NCBI GenBank assembly: GCA_964035575.1
Contig: OZ037840.1
Span: forward strand, 1,550,001 to 1,614,000
Length of the DNA stretch: 64,000 bases
Direction of reading: 5' to 3'
DNA from: Rhynchopus sp. YZ270_cl-10
Lineage: Eukaryota; Euglenozoa; Diplonemea; Diplonemida; Diplonemidae
Numbering within the stretch: position 1 is the first letter of the stretch; each line of letters begins with the position of its first letter. Position numbers and translations under genes: made by a program. Below the pieces are notes generated by a model, which saw nothing but the letters and a program-made list of their open reading frames with translations, was not told where the DNA came from and made no database searches. This document shows positions 1-11,082 of this stretch, one piece after another.

Positions 1-330
1 ATCTGCTTCACTGAGACAGAATGCGAACACAACTTGCGTCTGATCCCCTGCAGGGTGGAAGTGTCACGGGGCTGCGAGACTGAGGTTGTGGCTGAGCTGG
101 TGGTATCCGACGACGACGGAGATTCCACTGACAACGAATGGATGTACGTCATTGGCGACGAACGACGTTGGGATGCCTACAACACAGCGGTGCGTGGGTA
201 TCTGGTGGGGACTGTGGCGGCAACTGAGGTGGCGGCACAGGCATTGAAGGCCGACTGTGATAGCAATTCAGTGACTGTTGTGCCAGGTGCGAGACTCGTT
301 TTGAACCTTCCTGTGTATGACGACCTATGA
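1..330 (+). CDS. Membrane cyclase-like protein, C-terminal fragment cut by the window edge
   Basis: The reading frame is open from base 1 to the TGA ending at 330, so the start lies outside the window. The first residues (ICFTETECEHNLRLIPC) match the C-terminal part of the two complete paralogues at 52296-54080 and 54728-56503, and the shared WMYV and DYN/AYNTAVR blocks follow in the same order. What is visible is the tail after the degenerate class III cyclase domain, not the domain itself. The last ~30 residues differ from the paralogues, so this is a third, more diverged family member. Family membership is clear from the match; function is inferred only from the paralogues. Confidence 0.78.
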   Translation: MCFTETECEHNLRLIPCRVEVSRGCETEVVAELVVSDDDGDSTDNEWMYVIGDERRWDAYNTAVRGYLVGTVAATEVAAQALKADCDSNSVTVVPGARLVLNLPVYDDL

Positions 331-1315
331 TGACCCATGCAATACAGTTTTTAAAGTACACTGTGACAAAAGGGGTTTTATTTTGAACAAGATACAACAA
401 TAAGCTCGCGTTTCTTGAACAGATTTTATTTTCCGCCCAAAGTAAACACCACTTTTAATCACAAATAATATTTTCCTCTCCTTTTTTTCTTCCACACGCG
501 CCGGTTTTTGTGTCTGCTATTTTTTTTTCAAAAAGCTTTCTATTTGATTTTTTTTTATGTGCCATCCTTCGATACCCGGTGCGTCCACAGAGGCCTTTTA
601 CACTGACAACTACCAGATTTTTTTTCTACCTTCTTTCCATCGTGCAGGACTACCGTATTTGTAAAACAGGTCGAACTTCCAGAAAAATCCTGAAAAGGTC
701 GAACATTATTACGGTCGATACTTTTGTACGAATACGGTATTCTCTCTTTGTCAACGTGGGGGTACCATACCACTCAACGCAGTGGGGAGGGACAGTTTCC
801 TTTGGTAACGAGGGTTTCGCATCTCTACCTTGTGGCGTGTATCATTCTTTTGCCTTACTGGGGGTAGACCGTACAATAAATAGTTATTTTTATGACTTAC
901 TTTGCTCTCATGTAGTGTGTGATGAGTACAGAATAGTACGGGGCTCAACACAGCAGACTAAAAAAACGTTTACTTTTTTTAGCAGGATTTTTGCTCATTT
1001 TTTTTTATTTTGGCTGTGAAGGCATTTGCACGACACATCTTGGTGGTACACACTCTTTGTAGACGATCTACCCTCTCTCTTGGCCCTTTACAACAAAGGA
1101 AACCTTTACAACAATTCCATAAGTAACAAATTGGGGTAGCTCCAAGGCGTGCTGTCGCTGGACGGGATATAGGACATTACCCTAATGAACACCCTCCCTT
1201 TCCCCTCCCCCCACTCACCAACTCCCCCCAGGATCCCTCCCTACAAACCCATCATTCTTTCTACCCCTTTTTTACCAATTTCTTTCCACTCTTCTTTTCT
1301 ATCCTTTACTCACAA
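331..1315. other. Spacer between cyclase-like fragment and kinase gene
   Basis: This stretch is T- and C-rich. The open frames in it have no coding-like composition. A pyrimidine-rich block from about 1190 to 1310, including CCCCCCAG near 1230, is the likely splice-acceptor region for the kinase mRNA. I see no RNA gene. Confidence 0.5.
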
Positions 1316-4300
1316 ATGTTTCGAAATGGTGTGAGCCAGGTGGACTTCGCACTTGCGGCACATGATAAGACCGGCCGCCCACACGCCCGCCGCCTCACCA
1401 GCATTGACGACGAATTCTGCCTCCACCCGCTGCCTGAGGACGCAGAACCGGGCTTGCTGGGGAAGGGCGGGTTTGGGGTGGTCAAACGGTACCGACGGCT
1501 GAACAAGGCGTGGCTGAAGCACATCCCCGAGGTGGCTGTGGCAGTGAAACGAATCGACAAATCACGACTCAAATCGTACACCGCTCTGAAGCACGTATGC
1601 GTCGAGATCGCTGTCCTCCGCCACTTCAAGCACGAAAATGTCATCAAGCTATACGACGTTGTCCACACAGCCGACGCAGTATACATGATCATGGAGTTGA
1701 TCGATGGGCACGACCTCTGGACCTTTCTGCGCAAGCAAGAAAACGGGCGTTTAAGTAGTGACAAAGCGGCGGTTGTGGTGAAACAGCTTTTCACTGCCTT
1801 AGAGTACATCCATTCGGCGAAGGTTGTGCACAGAGACATCAAGCTCGAAAACATCCTGATCGGCGCGAATCTCCACATCAAAGTCATCGACTTCGGCCTT
1901 GCGAAGTACTGTGGTAGCACCAACACCCTTGACGCAGCGCTGCCTCCACAAAGCCCGATTGGTGATCCTGCGGGGGGATCACCTATGGTTGCAAGCACTC
2001 CATGTGGCACGGATCTTTATATGGCACTTGAAACCATCTGTGGCGCCCTCGATGGGCATGGTGCAGCCTACATCTCCTCCAGAAGCAGGCTTGCGAAGGT
2101 TGACGTATACGGTGCAGGTGTAGTGGCATATGCACTTCTTATAGGCGCACTGCCCTATGAAACACGGATCAACACCGCAAACCATGAGGGCAGAATGCAA
2201 GACATGAAGCGCCTAATCTCCCAAGGGGTCTCCTTCAAGGTGCCCAGCTCGGTCGAAACGACAGTACCGCTCTGTGCGCTGGAAGCGGTTCGTGATATGC
2301 TCGCAAATGACGCCTCGGTGAGGTGCACATCAAAGGAAGCGTTGTCCCTGCCGTGGCTCAGTGGTGTTGCCCTGCCGTATTCGATTCTCGCGAATGTTCA
2401 GGTGGTCGATATCAAGCAGACGGCAAAAGGGGGGCGGAAGGACCCCATCATCCCGCAGGTCCGGAGAAGCCCGCGAAGGCCGCCGCCAGTGGAGCAGCTT
2501 CCGTCGTTGGTGGGGAGTGCGGAGGCAAGAGATGCGGCGGAAGAAGAGGGGGTGGAAGAAGAGGACGAAGACGAGGAGGAGGATGAGGAGGACACGGAAG
2601 GGCAGACAGCGCAGAGTATGTACAAAAAAAAAGAGAAAAATATCTTCCAATATTTCAAAAAAAAAGGTGAACTTTTGGAAAGGATTGCACTGTGGCAACT
2701 ACACTGCTCCAACAATTTTTTTGTTGCTATTTTATTCTCAAAGAGGTGTTTACTTGGGGAGAATAAAATCTGTTACAAAGAAACAGCTTTTTTTTGTTTT
2801 ATCTTGAGAAAAGTTCGATTTCGGCCTCGAAAATTACCGTGACACCGATTTGTCACGGAATTTTGTCACGGAATTTTTTTGAAAGATTCGATTTCGTGAC
2901 AAAAAAAAATCGATTTCGTGACAAATCCAAAAATTCAGTGACAAAAAAATGTCAATGAAAAAATGGATTTTGTCAAGGAAACCGAACTTTTTGTCACGGA
3001 AAAAGTCGTGACAGAAATGGATTTTGTCAAGGAAACCAAACTTTTTGTCACGGAAAAAGTCGTGACAGGGCACTGGGTACTGGGTACACTGGATACAAGG
3101 ATAAAAGTCGTGAAAGAGCAACCACAGCTCCACATGACAAACACAAAAGTGTCCAGTCACGTGGGGCATGCATGCACTGAGGAGATAATGATCCAACAAT
3201 TTACAAGAAAGATTACTTAACCTACTGCTGGAAATTGCCAGGTCGTAGTAACACACAAAGTGTGCCTCCGTTCGGGAAGACCGGATATTCTAGAGACCAA
3301 AAAGGCCTCAAGAATATCTTCCGCTGGTCAAGGTATAACCGAATGAACGGCCCAAGACCCCCGTGGAGAAGTTAAATGTGTAATGCTATCAGGTAGAAAC
3401 TGCGAACACTGTCTTACCCTCCTCAATGCATGGTGGAAGATGTCTTTACAACAAATATCCTGTACCCAGGTACCAGGTTCCCAGACCCACGTAGTACCAC
3501 GTCGCAGTACTACGCAAAATTTACCACCAGACCCTGTCTTCGTGCACCTTAAGTACAACGCCGCAGACAGGCCAAACATGCGTTGGACTCAGAGGAATGC
3601 CTGCTGTGCAGTGTATCAAACATGAGAACCAACTCCCAACAACAAGGGGCGCCTTTTGGCGGGCGTTGTTGAGGGTGTTTGGGGTGCAAAGTTTTCCACA
3701 ATTTTGATGCGCGGGTACAGAAGTGTTATCTTGTTCTTTCATCTCTAGGAAATGTAAATGTCAATCGCGTTTAACTACCACTAGGGCTTGTTCAGTGAAC
3801 CCACAAGGGGTCGAAGGGGGTTGGTTATCCCGTATCTATCAAAGGTTGTGTCGACCAGGCTAAACCACTATGTTACGCTGTACGTTGTTAAATCCGAAGA
3901 AATAACACTTTAGCAGCCGCAGGAAGTTTGCTAAAAAGAGTGCCTCACGCTACACAAACCACCACCCGCGATTGACTTAGATGTTATAACAAAGAGAATT
4001 CAGAACAAAACAACACCCTGCCCCATACACACTAAATTGTCATGCTTCGAGAGCATGCCTGGGCCAAAATTACTATGACGAAAAGGCAACAAGACCACCC
4101 ACAAGGAGTGTGAATTGTGCACTGGTTTTCTGGGGGAACAAACAATATTTTCTTGTGTCTAGTCCTCCGGAAGCAGAGGACAGACTTTCCGGAAGGTTTC
4201 CAAAGTCGAATTTCTTGCACTAGCTATGCTCCCTGGTTAATGGCTATAGCAGTGACTGACAAAGTGTTCCCACCCCCCTTTTCACCACCATAATAACCGA

Positions 4301-5227
4301 ACTCTGCTTATCAAACCACAATCTGAATCTGCTTCCGTCGCATGCGCTGGTGGATTCGATCTGTTTTGGTGTGTGTAATGGAATGTATGGGTGAGGGTTG
4401 GGGTATTAGGTATGGAAACTTGCGCACCCATTAATTTTTTACCGAATGAAAATGAAATCTGCAATGAGTGTCTGCTGCATATCATTTAGTGGGGCTGGCC
4501 TCTGGCCAGAGGCGTGCAAGCCTGACCGTGTTCGCGATATACTAAGTCTTGCATAATCATAAAGTTATCATACCTTGTGTCTTCAGTCTCTGCCCTTAGG
4601 TTTCTAGACAGCTCAAGAATGGCCTCTTTTGTGTTTGTCAAGTGGCTGTCTGGTCACTTTTCAGTGACTGGCGGGTTGGCTGTCACGACTTTTTCCTTGA
4701 CAAAATCCATTTTTTTCAATGACATTTTTTTGTCAATGAAAAAATGGATTTGTCACGAAATCGAATTTTTTTTTGTCAATGAAAAAAGTCATTTGTCACT
4801 AAATTGAATTTTGTGTGTCAATGAAAAAATCGGCTTGTCACGAAATCGAATCTTTCAAAAAAATTCCGTGACAAAGTACCGTGACAAATCGGTGTCACGG
4901 GTATTTTCGAGGCCGAAATCGAACTTTTCTCTTTTATCTTCAATTTATCACAAACATATTTTTTTTGCAGAACAAGCAATCGAATTCGACATATCCTTAG
5001 GGCAGGCCTTGACACCTATCACCGCTGCCCCTGTAGAGTTCCGTGCCGCGACCCAGCAGATCATGGAAGGCATGCGCACCACCGACGACGACGACACTGA
5101 GTTCAAATTCCCACGCGAGGACAGCTACGCACCTACCCCCTCATACGCGACCTCGTGTACGTCCCCTGTCTGTTCGATCCGCAGCCGCGACAGTCCCAGC
5201 AGCAGTGACTCCGACACGCCATGCTGA
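1316..5227 (+). CDS. Ser/Thr protein kinase, two exons (1316-2615 and 4971-5227)
   Basis: A eukaryotic protein kinase that phosphorylates Ser/Thr substrates not identifiable here. Motifs by residue: glycine loop GKGGFG 49-54, ATP lysine in VAVK at 78, helix-C Glu near 97, HRD 172-174 followed by IKLEN, DFG 192-194, an APE equivalent that reads ALE near 237-239, and DVYGAG from 263. After the domain come a Pro/Arg-rich linker and an acidic run (about 408-428). Read without splicing, the frame continues to 2842 through A/T-rich and transposon sequence, giving an implausible 75-residue tail. GTATGT at 2616 and a T-run ending GCAG at 4970 define an intron; joining the exons completes a Lys codon and keeps the frame. 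Exon 2 then adds a GC-rich Ser/Thr/Asp tail, for 518 residues in total. The domain is certain; the splice model rests on frame, signals and composition. Confidence 0.85.
2806..4931. mobile_element. 2.1 kb non-autonomous TIR element inside the kinase intron
   Basis: The two ends are inverted repeats of roughly 95-120 bases, both starting GAGAAAAGTTCGATTTCGGC, with only a few differences. The flanks carry a perfect 9-base duplication, TTTTATCTT, at 2797-2805 and 4932-4940. The subterminal regions are rows of short TGTCACG/TCGTGACA-type repeats in both orientations. There is no transposase frame. Nine-base duplications with long TIRs are usual for Mutator-like elements, so a MULE-type non-autonomous element is my best guess. 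Its core (about 3103-4274) recurs in the element at 18.7-20.8 kb. Confidence 0.88.
3103..4274. repeat. Shared ~1.17 kb transposon core, copy 1
   Basis: This sequence is almost identical to 19091-20260 (sparse substitutions and small indels), although the surrounding element ends are unrelated. It holds no long open frame on either strand. It includes an inverted pair around CGGATATTCT / AGAATATCTTCCG and a short ACCCAGGT motif that resembles the octamer array in the other element. Confidence 0.85.
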
Positions 5228-6382
5228 AAAAAAACGCAAACGGAAACAAAGGGGTTCTACGACCCCCACGCTTCCACTCACTGCGTTCAACCTACGGAGT
5301 GTCAGAAGGCTGCGTCCAGAGGCGTTTGGATTGAGTCAACTTCACTTTGGCCTTTGTGGTGTCATCTACATCGATTACGTTCGTCTACATCGGCTACGTC
5401 GCGGACTTCACCGATTACCTCAAAAAAAAAGGCCAGCTGTTCCCGTATGATAAGATCATTGCACTGAAGGTAGTGGTTGTTCCTTGGGAGATGGTATCGG
5501 AGTGCTCAGTACACAGTTGCTCAGCCGTGATCCGTTGTGCCTAATAATGTGCACCGTGGAGAAGTACCATCCAGTTCAGGTGAGGAATGTGCACCAAATA
5601 AAAGGTTATTCTCTTTAGGATGCTTAAGCATTCTTATGCGTGGAGGGTCTATGCAGTGAGAAGAAGACCTGAGGGGTGTGGAGGAGTGCGAAGGAGGAGG
5701 TTATCTTTTGGGTAGGTGTAGCAATCCTAACAAAACAAAAAACAAAAACAAAACGGACGTAGTGGGAGCACACTCTAGGGGTGGCTACACTAATGCAACC
5801 AAGTTTTCAAAAAAAAACAGAAAAAAAACAAGAAAAAAAAAAACGTAGTGGAGCTCATCCTGGGTGTCTACACTAATTTTTGTGAGACCCCTTCCCGGGC
5901 ACCCCTTCCCCCCTCCAGATTCCCCGTGGTTCTCTCGTAAGTCTCTCCCGAGTTCTACCCGGTACCGGGCTCACTAATACAACCAAGTGCTGGAGACAGA
6001 GTCAAAGAACTTTTTTTGCGGAGCAAAAAAAAAAAAATATGAAAAATTGCACCGCAGGCAAAAAAAATTAATAGTTTAAGGTACAGCCTGGGTGCGGGAT
6101 TTCATAGTGCGGTCAGCAACCCAGTTCTCCAAGGGTACTCCCGTGGTTCACCCACGGTTCTACCAGGAACCTTTTTGACCCCCCGCACCCCCCTCGACTA
6201 CCCTCCCCCAAAAAAAAAACACTGGAGCTCGTTCTCTTTTTTTACGCACACTACTTTGTGAGCGGGAAGTGTTGCGTCGTTCACTCACCTAACCGTGCTC
6301 CGCAACACCACCACCCCAACAGGTGAGACATAGTGTGGTGTCGAAACGCATTTTCCTTTTTTTTTTTGTTGTTGTGGACAGT
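5228..6382. other. Kinase 3' flank and repeat-rich spacer
   Basis: Bases 5228-5600 are probably 3' UTR and contain the recurring GCTGCGTCC...GGCGTTT hairpin motif near 5310. At 5778-5815 and again in looser form near 5860 and 5965 is the repeat built on GGCTACACTAATRCAACCAA followed by an A-run, also found near 21428 and 62931. Near 6015 a short palindrome reads TTTTTGCGGAGCAAAAA. I see no gene. Confidence 0.5.
5761..5820 (+). repeat. Short dispersed repeat ending in an A-run, copy 1
   Basis: The sequence GGTGGCTACACTAATGCAAC continues to CAAGTTTTC and then a run of A. Close copies lie at about 21425-21475 and 62928-62976, and diverged ones near 5860 and 5965. A fixed segment ending in oligo-A looks like the 3' end of a small retroposon (SINE-like), but I cannot define a 5' end or a polymerase III promoter. 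Confidence 0.5.
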
Positions 6383-6896
6383 TCATCCATGCAAAGACGC
6401 ACAACGAAATAAAAAAAAAAAGACTTTTTCCTTCCTCAAAATTTTCTTCCTTTTTTTACATTCACACAAGCTTTCCCGAGGAAGATCTCGTCTGCAGCCA
6501 TAATAGCTTGAAAGCTGTTCGAGAACCGGGCACCCTGCACAAGCGAGCGACTCTCTTTGCCCACCTGGTCCGTCTCGTCCACAATATAGGAGCTTTTCGA
6601 GGACATACTCCTCGTCGACAGATTGTTGCGCTTTCCGGAATGCCGTCCACCATTTCGCAACGTCTTTTGGCCCCTGCTGTCCTGCGAGAATCTCAAACAC
6701 AGATTTTGCATTGAGAAGGTGTTTTGGGCATAGTGGTTGCGAAGGTGAAGCATCCACTCCAGAAGCTGCTTCTCCTCTTCTTCCAAGCAGGCTTCTTCCC
6801 CTTTCTGCATGCAGTTCGGCTTCCCTTGTCTTTCTTCGCCATTTCTTGTAGGATTTCCGTCTCTTTGTTCCACCTCAAGGACTCCATAACCGACAC
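6383..6896 (-). pseudogene. Degenerate pogo/CENP-B-like transposase fragment
   Basis: On the minus strand three overlapping frames carry pieces of one protein. They hold a basic stretch then EEEEKQLLEWMLHLRNHYAQ, typical of the second helix-turn-helix of pogo/Tigger (Tc5/CENP-B type) transposases. A KWWTAFRK segment follows in another frame, and YIVDETDQ resembles the first catalytic Asp motif (NVDETG) of the DDE domain. At least two frame changes separate these pieces, and nothing of the rest of the DDE domain is seen, so it is an inactive remnant. It is the only transposase-like sequence I found in the window. Confidence 0.6.
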
Positions 6897-7016
6897 GTTG
6901 GATACAGTGAACCCTTTACAGTCAATATGATGTGTTGGCAGCTTTCTTCGTACCCCTTTCCTTCAGAGCCAAAACGTCCAGCTTCTCCCGACACGAAGAA
7001 GTGTGAAAAGTGTGCG

Positions 7017-7144
7017 GTAGTGGTGGCAGTATTGTGATGGGGACCATTAGAATACGCAAAATACATCAAAATACATCACAATGTGTATTTTTGATGTATT
7101 TTGCGTATTCCAATGGGCTTCCATCACAATACTGCCGCCATTAC
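7017..7144. repeat. Long near-perfect inverted repeat (64-base arms)
   Basis: The sequence from 7017 to about 7080 is followed at once by its near-complete reverse complement to 7144; the centre is near 7080. The arms contain GGCAGTATTGTGATGG and AATACGCAAAATACATC and their complements. As RNA it would fold into one long hairpin about 140 bases before the ATG of the surface-protein gene. It may be a fold-back MITE or part of the 5' leader. Confidence 0.85.
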
Positions 7145-7280
7145 TCCCCGGGACCCTCCCCTCCCACACCCTCAACGTGAATGTTTTTTAACATGTCATA
7201 ATACCAAAAACCTTAGTAACATCATCACCGTGCATATAACAGATTTAACACATTTTATTCAAAATATTCTGCAAACAAAC

Positions 7281-10200
7281 ATGAAACGAATGCCGTCTTT
7301 TCTCCTCTTGACGTCTTCGCTGTACTGCGCTGCCGCACTTTCCAATGAGATCCCCTCCTCTTCCTCTACGGACCACACCCCCGCGTACTGCCACGCCGGC
7401 AACACCAATACGGTCACCGGAGATAGCATCTCTGGCGTGCTCGATTATTACGAAGACGCTGGACATCCCGCCTATGGGGCACGTTGTTGGCAGTTTTCGT
7501 GTCCCTCCCCAGATTCAGCCTCCTCCTCCTCCTCCTCCTCCTCTTCATCCTCCGCAGACACTGACGGTGTTCTCCATCTCAAGTGGGAGAGATTTGTTCT
7601 AGGGGAAGAGCCAAGACCGTACCGTAGTCCTGATCCTGAGGCTGTGGCTTTGTATTTACAGTTTGCGGATGCGGCGGAGCCTTTTACGAGATACAGCGGG
7701 GCGGGGCCTTTGGTGGGTGAGGATGAGGAGCGTGCACCTTTGCTCTTCAGGGAAACGCTGGCGCTGCAGAACCGCACCCTGCTGCTGCACTACTCGCAAA
7801 CTTCGTTGCGGAGGTGGCCTGGGTTTCGTGTGGCTTGGAGTTGCGAGGCGCCGCCGGCTGCAGAAACACCTCCAGCCATGGACCTCCTCCCTTCTCCACA
7901 CAAAGAAGACTGCTGGAACCTCGAAACCATCTCAGGCAACTCTATTACGAGAAAAGGGTTTGCAAAAGGCGTGCACTGCTGGCTTCTTCCGGTATGCGAA
8001 AAAAGGATGGGGGTTCGTGTGCACGAAGCGAGCTCTGAGGTTGTATTGCATAATTGGGAGGGAGGCGATTCGGAACAGATCTATCGTGGGTCATACTCGA
8101 GAGAGCACGACTGGGATGTATGGAGTGGGGTGTTGACAGGGAGGGTTCTGATTCAGGTTCGCGCGGGGTCGCTTCAAAGCGGGGAGAAAGGATTCGATGT
8201 GTCCTGGGAATGTCTGGAGGAGGATGCTGAAGTGGCCCCGTATTTCCCTCAGTGCGGTAACCCAATGAAACTGGCTGGAGAAGGAGAGTTTCGGGTGTCA
8301 GAAAACTATGTTCCTGAGGTATTGTGTCACAATGTGGTGTGCGGAAACGGGGTTGTCATCGAAGCGGAGTTTGCAAGAGGGTTTGATGCTATGGGCACAC
8401 CCCCGGTGTTGCAGATAATTGAAGGTCGCGGTTTTGCTTCGCCGGTTGTGTTAAATGCAACGATTGGAGGGTCAGGGATGGTATCTACCATGGCATCGGG
8501 AAGGGATGTGGTGGTGCGGTTTCTGGGAGGGGATGCGCATCTTCGTCTTCTCTCTTTAGATTACACAGTCAGATGGAAATGTGGTGGAGCCCCCATACCA
8601 CCACCACCCCCATGCACCCTCGAGGTTCTCAACGGAGCAGAAGGCCGGATAGATTATCAATTTGAAAAGGGATTCCCTGGAGGCGCAAAACGGTGCTGGC
8701 AGTTTCCGTGCGAAGGGGAGCTGCATTTGGTGTGGGAGGATGTGTTCATTTCGAGTTCAAAATTTACGCCGACGTCGTCATTAATCGTTTCTGATGGGGA
8801 AACGGTGAAGCGGAGCTACTCTTATACAGGCCCCTTTCCGCATTATCTGGGAAGTGGAGACTATGCTGAGACAGTACAGATTTCTTCGTCTGCGATGCTA
8901 AAATTCGAGAATTTATACGCATTCGAGAGGTACCCAGGGTTCGCTCTGCGGTGGGGCTGCGGTGCCACCAGACCGTCACCCCCTGAGAAATACCTTCCGG
9001 ACAACACTCTGACCCGCACCTTCGTAGAAAATGGTATAAACTGCGGCAGGGTGCAAGCCATGCCCGCTTCAGGGACAAACCTTTCCCGCTGGGGCTACCG
9101 CGATGGGAAGGACTGCTTTGTTGTGCCATCCTGCCCTAACCCCAACACCTCTCTGGGCCTCCGAATCTCCAATATGGAAATCACCATGGCGCAACTCGAA
9201 ATATGGACCGTACAGAACGGATCCTTCACCTTAGCCTCCTCCATCCGAACCGACGTTTCGGACCACCGCTATTGGTCTTCCCTTTTGGGGAATGAAAACG
9301 ACGTGGTGCTCATTCACCATGCGTTCCCAGGGGTGCAGCAAAACGTAAATTATGGCTTCACTGCGTTTTGGGAATGCATTGCCCCTGAGGAGCCACGAGA
9401 GACATACCTTCCCGAATGCAGTGTTATTGATGCTAGCGTGCACCCAGCCTCGCTCTTCTCGTATGGCGCGGTTCAGAGTGTTACCCTTTCGGAACCATCG
9501 TCGAGTTTGACGCATTGTCATATCCTTCGCTGCACCGGAGCGACCCACATCAACGTAACGATCCTCGCAACAGATTTGGGACAATACTCTGATAAACTCG
9601 AGGTGCTTTCGGTATCAACTTTTGAGGCGCCGGAGGTGTTATGGAAAGGGTCTGAGATCAACACCGCACAATATATTTCAATTTCAGAAGATCTCGCAGT
9701 GATACGGTACCACACCCACCCTAGAAGGCGGGGCGGGCGATTTTATACTTCTGCCTATGCGTTTGGGTGGGTGTGCGGTCCTGGGGCGGTTCTCCCTGCA
9801 ACATCAGAGCCTTCTCCGCAACCATCTATCGAATCACCCCCTTCTCCCACTCCCCTGCAAAACGAAGCTGCTGGAGTGCAAATCTGGTGTCGCATCAACT
9901 CCGACTGCGCCCGCTATGGGAATACCAATGCGTCATGCACCTCGAATGGACGTTGTCTCTGTGGAGAAGATGATGTGGAAGCAGATGTGTCCCCTGGTGC
10001 ATGTGTCCCTGCAGAGGATGCGGTGTACCCAGAAATGCTGCGTTTTGTGTGGAAGGTGTCATGCGAGAGGTATGATACGTCGTTGGAAGGAGAAATTCTG
10101 GAGCTTTCTGCTAAAGTGATAGGGGGAGCGCCGAAGGGTGTCGAGGTGTTGCGGTGTGATGCGGGGGTGGTGGTGGTGGAGGTGTTTGTGGAGAGTGCGT

Positions 10201-10661
10201 GGTCCGCCTGGGCGGTGGTGGTGGAACTGCGGTCGGAGGCGGTGAAGCTGTTGAGGCAAGGCAGCGATTCGTATCAGAGACTCATTGCTGCGCTGGGTGA
10301 GCCCTCTCAGGTCTATCTCCCCTGGTTGCAGAATCTGCAGTGTAACATCGCTTATTCAACTGAGGTGGAGGTGAACAGTACATCATGCACTGCAACAGCT
10401 TGTGAACCGGGTTTCTTCGTGGAAGGTTCAATCTGTGTGCCAGATGTGACAGCGAAGCCGACAACGTCAGTTCCAGAAGCAGAGAAGGAAGACAGCAGCA
10501 GTACCCTCTCAGCAGGGACGATTGCGGGTATTGTTGTGGGGGTGGTCGCGGCGGTGTTGCTGCTGGGGGTGCTGTTGGTGGTGTGTCTGTGCAAGGGTGG
10601 CAAAGAGGGGGAGAAGCAGAAGCAGGAGGAGCAGATCTCAGAGCCATCGTGTAATGCGTAA
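7281..10661 (+). CDS. Large type I surface protein with six CUB-like modules
   Basis: The ATG at 7281 opens MKRMPSFLLLTSSLYCAAAL, a clear signal peptide; the 60 codons upstream in the same frame do not look like protein. The 1126-residue product has six modules of roughly 110-150 residues. Each has paired Cys and ends in a hydrophobic/x/Trp/x/Cys signature (VAWSC, VSWEC, VRWKC, LRWGC, AFWEC, FGWVC), as in CUB-like beta-sandwich domains. A Pro/Ser linker and a Cys-rich EGF-like module (about 870-910) follow. Near 1079-1104 is one membrane helix with GxxxG spacing, then a short Lys/Glu-rich cytoplasmic tail. A cell-surface adhesion or receptor role is inferred from this architecture. A Ser run near residue 75 is encoded by a TCC repeat. 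Confidence 0.82.
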   Translation: MKRMPSFLLLTSSLYCAAALSNEIPSSSSTDHTPAYCHAGNTNTVTGDSISGVLDYYEDAGHPAYGARCWQFSCPSPDSASSSSSSSSSSSADTDGVLHLKWERFVLGEEPRPYRSPDPEAVALYLQFADAAEPFTRYSGAGPLVGEDEERAPLLFRETLALQNRTLLLHYSQTSLRRWPGFRVAWSCEAPPAAETPPAMDLLPSPHKEDCWNLETISGNSITRKGFAKGVHCWLLPVCEKRMGVRVHEASSEVVLHNWEGGDSEQIYRGSYSREHDWDVWSGVLTGRVLIQVRAGSLQSGEKGFDVSWECLEEDAEVAPYFPQCGNPMKLAGEGEFRVSENYVPEVLCHNVVCGNGVVIEAEFARGFDAMGTPPVLQIIEGRGFASPVVLNATIGGSGMVSTMASGRDVVVRFLGGDAHLRLLSLDYTVRWKCGGAPIPPPPPCTLEVLNGAEGRIDYQFEKGFPGGAKRCWQFPCEGELHLVWEDVFISSSKFTPTSSLIVSDGETVKRSYSYTGPFPHYLGSGDYAETVQISSSAMLKFENLYAFERYPGFALRWGCGATRPSPPEKYLPDNTLTRTFVENGINCGRVQAMPASGTNLSRWGYRDGKDCFVVPSCPNPNTSLGLRISNMEITMAQLEIWTVQNGSFTLASSIRTDVSDHRYWSSLLGNENDVVLIHHAFPGVQQNVNYGFTAFWECIAPEEPRETYLPECSVIDASVHPASLFSYGAVQSVTLSEPSSSLTHCHILRCTGATHINVTILATDLGQYSDKLEVLSVSTFEAPEVLWKGSEINTAQYISISEDLAVIRYHTHPRRRGGRFYTSAYAFGWVCGPGAVLPATSEPSPQPSIESPPSPTPLQNEAAGVQIWCRINSDCARYGNTNASCTSNGRCLCGEDDVEADVSPGACVPAEDAVYPEMLRFVWKVSCERYDTSLEGEILELSAKVIGGAPKGVEVLRCDAGVVVVEVFVESAWSAWAVVVELRSEAVKLLRQGSDSYQRLIAALGEPSQVYLPWLQNLQCNIAYSTEVEVNSTSCTATACEPGFFVEGSICVPDVTAKPTTSVPEAEKEDSSSTLSAGTIAGIVVGVVAAVLLLGVLLVVCLCKGGKEGEKQKQEEQISEPSCNA

Positions 10662-10867
10662 AAAAAATACCCCGGTTCGATTGATGTCGGATTGAAACGG
10701 ATTTTGTTTTTGTTTTTAGCGGGCAGACTACCTCTCTTCTGGCCATAAGTTTGGGGCGCAGACAGCACACCTTTCCCCCATGGTGCGGCAATGACCCCCC
10801 GACAAGAGGTGTTACACCATCTCCGCTTACATTTTTTTTTTTTTTTTTTTTTTGCACTTTTTTTTTT

Positions 10868-10990
10868 CAACTTTGCTTTTTCTGAGTATTGACCGGGGAA
10901 TAGAAGGTATAATAGGGTACATTTAGTGCACCCTATTATACCTTCCATTCAGCAGAATAGAAAGTATATGGAACAACTTTGCTTTTTCTG
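10868..10990. repeat. Perfect 16-bp hairpin within a 17-bp direct repeat
   Basis: GAAGGTATAATAGGGT (10903-10918) and its exact reverse complement (10930-10945) flank an 11-base loop. The block is bracketed by two identical copies of CAACTTTGCTTTTTCTG at 10868-10884 and 10974-10990. This could be a small insertion with a target duplication or a local tandem duplication. Confidence 0.8.
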
Positions 10991-11082
10991 CGTACCGGAG
11001 TTTTTTGGTGTCAGTTCAAAAAAAGAAACTTGGCATCTTTCTGCCCCTTTCTATATGTGTGTGACGGCACATTTCGATTTGG

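Larger units (their letters stand above)
2616..4970 (+). other. Putative cis-spliced intron of the kinase gene, holding a transposon
   Basis: Donor GTATGT follows codon 433 plus one base. The acceptor is a T-run ending TTTTGCAG at 4970. Both exons sit in compatible phase, and the downstream exon has coding-like composition while the sequence before 4970 does not. Without the inserted element and one copy of its target duplication, the intron would be about 220 bases. The second intron in this window (46880-47415) has a similar donor, GTATGC, and also ends in CAG. Confidence 0.72.

Noticed and set aside
2616-2842. C-terminal 75 residues of the unspliced kinase frame
   Set aside because: Lys/Phe-rich, low-complexity and ending in the transposon TIR; the spliced exon 2 is more coherent.
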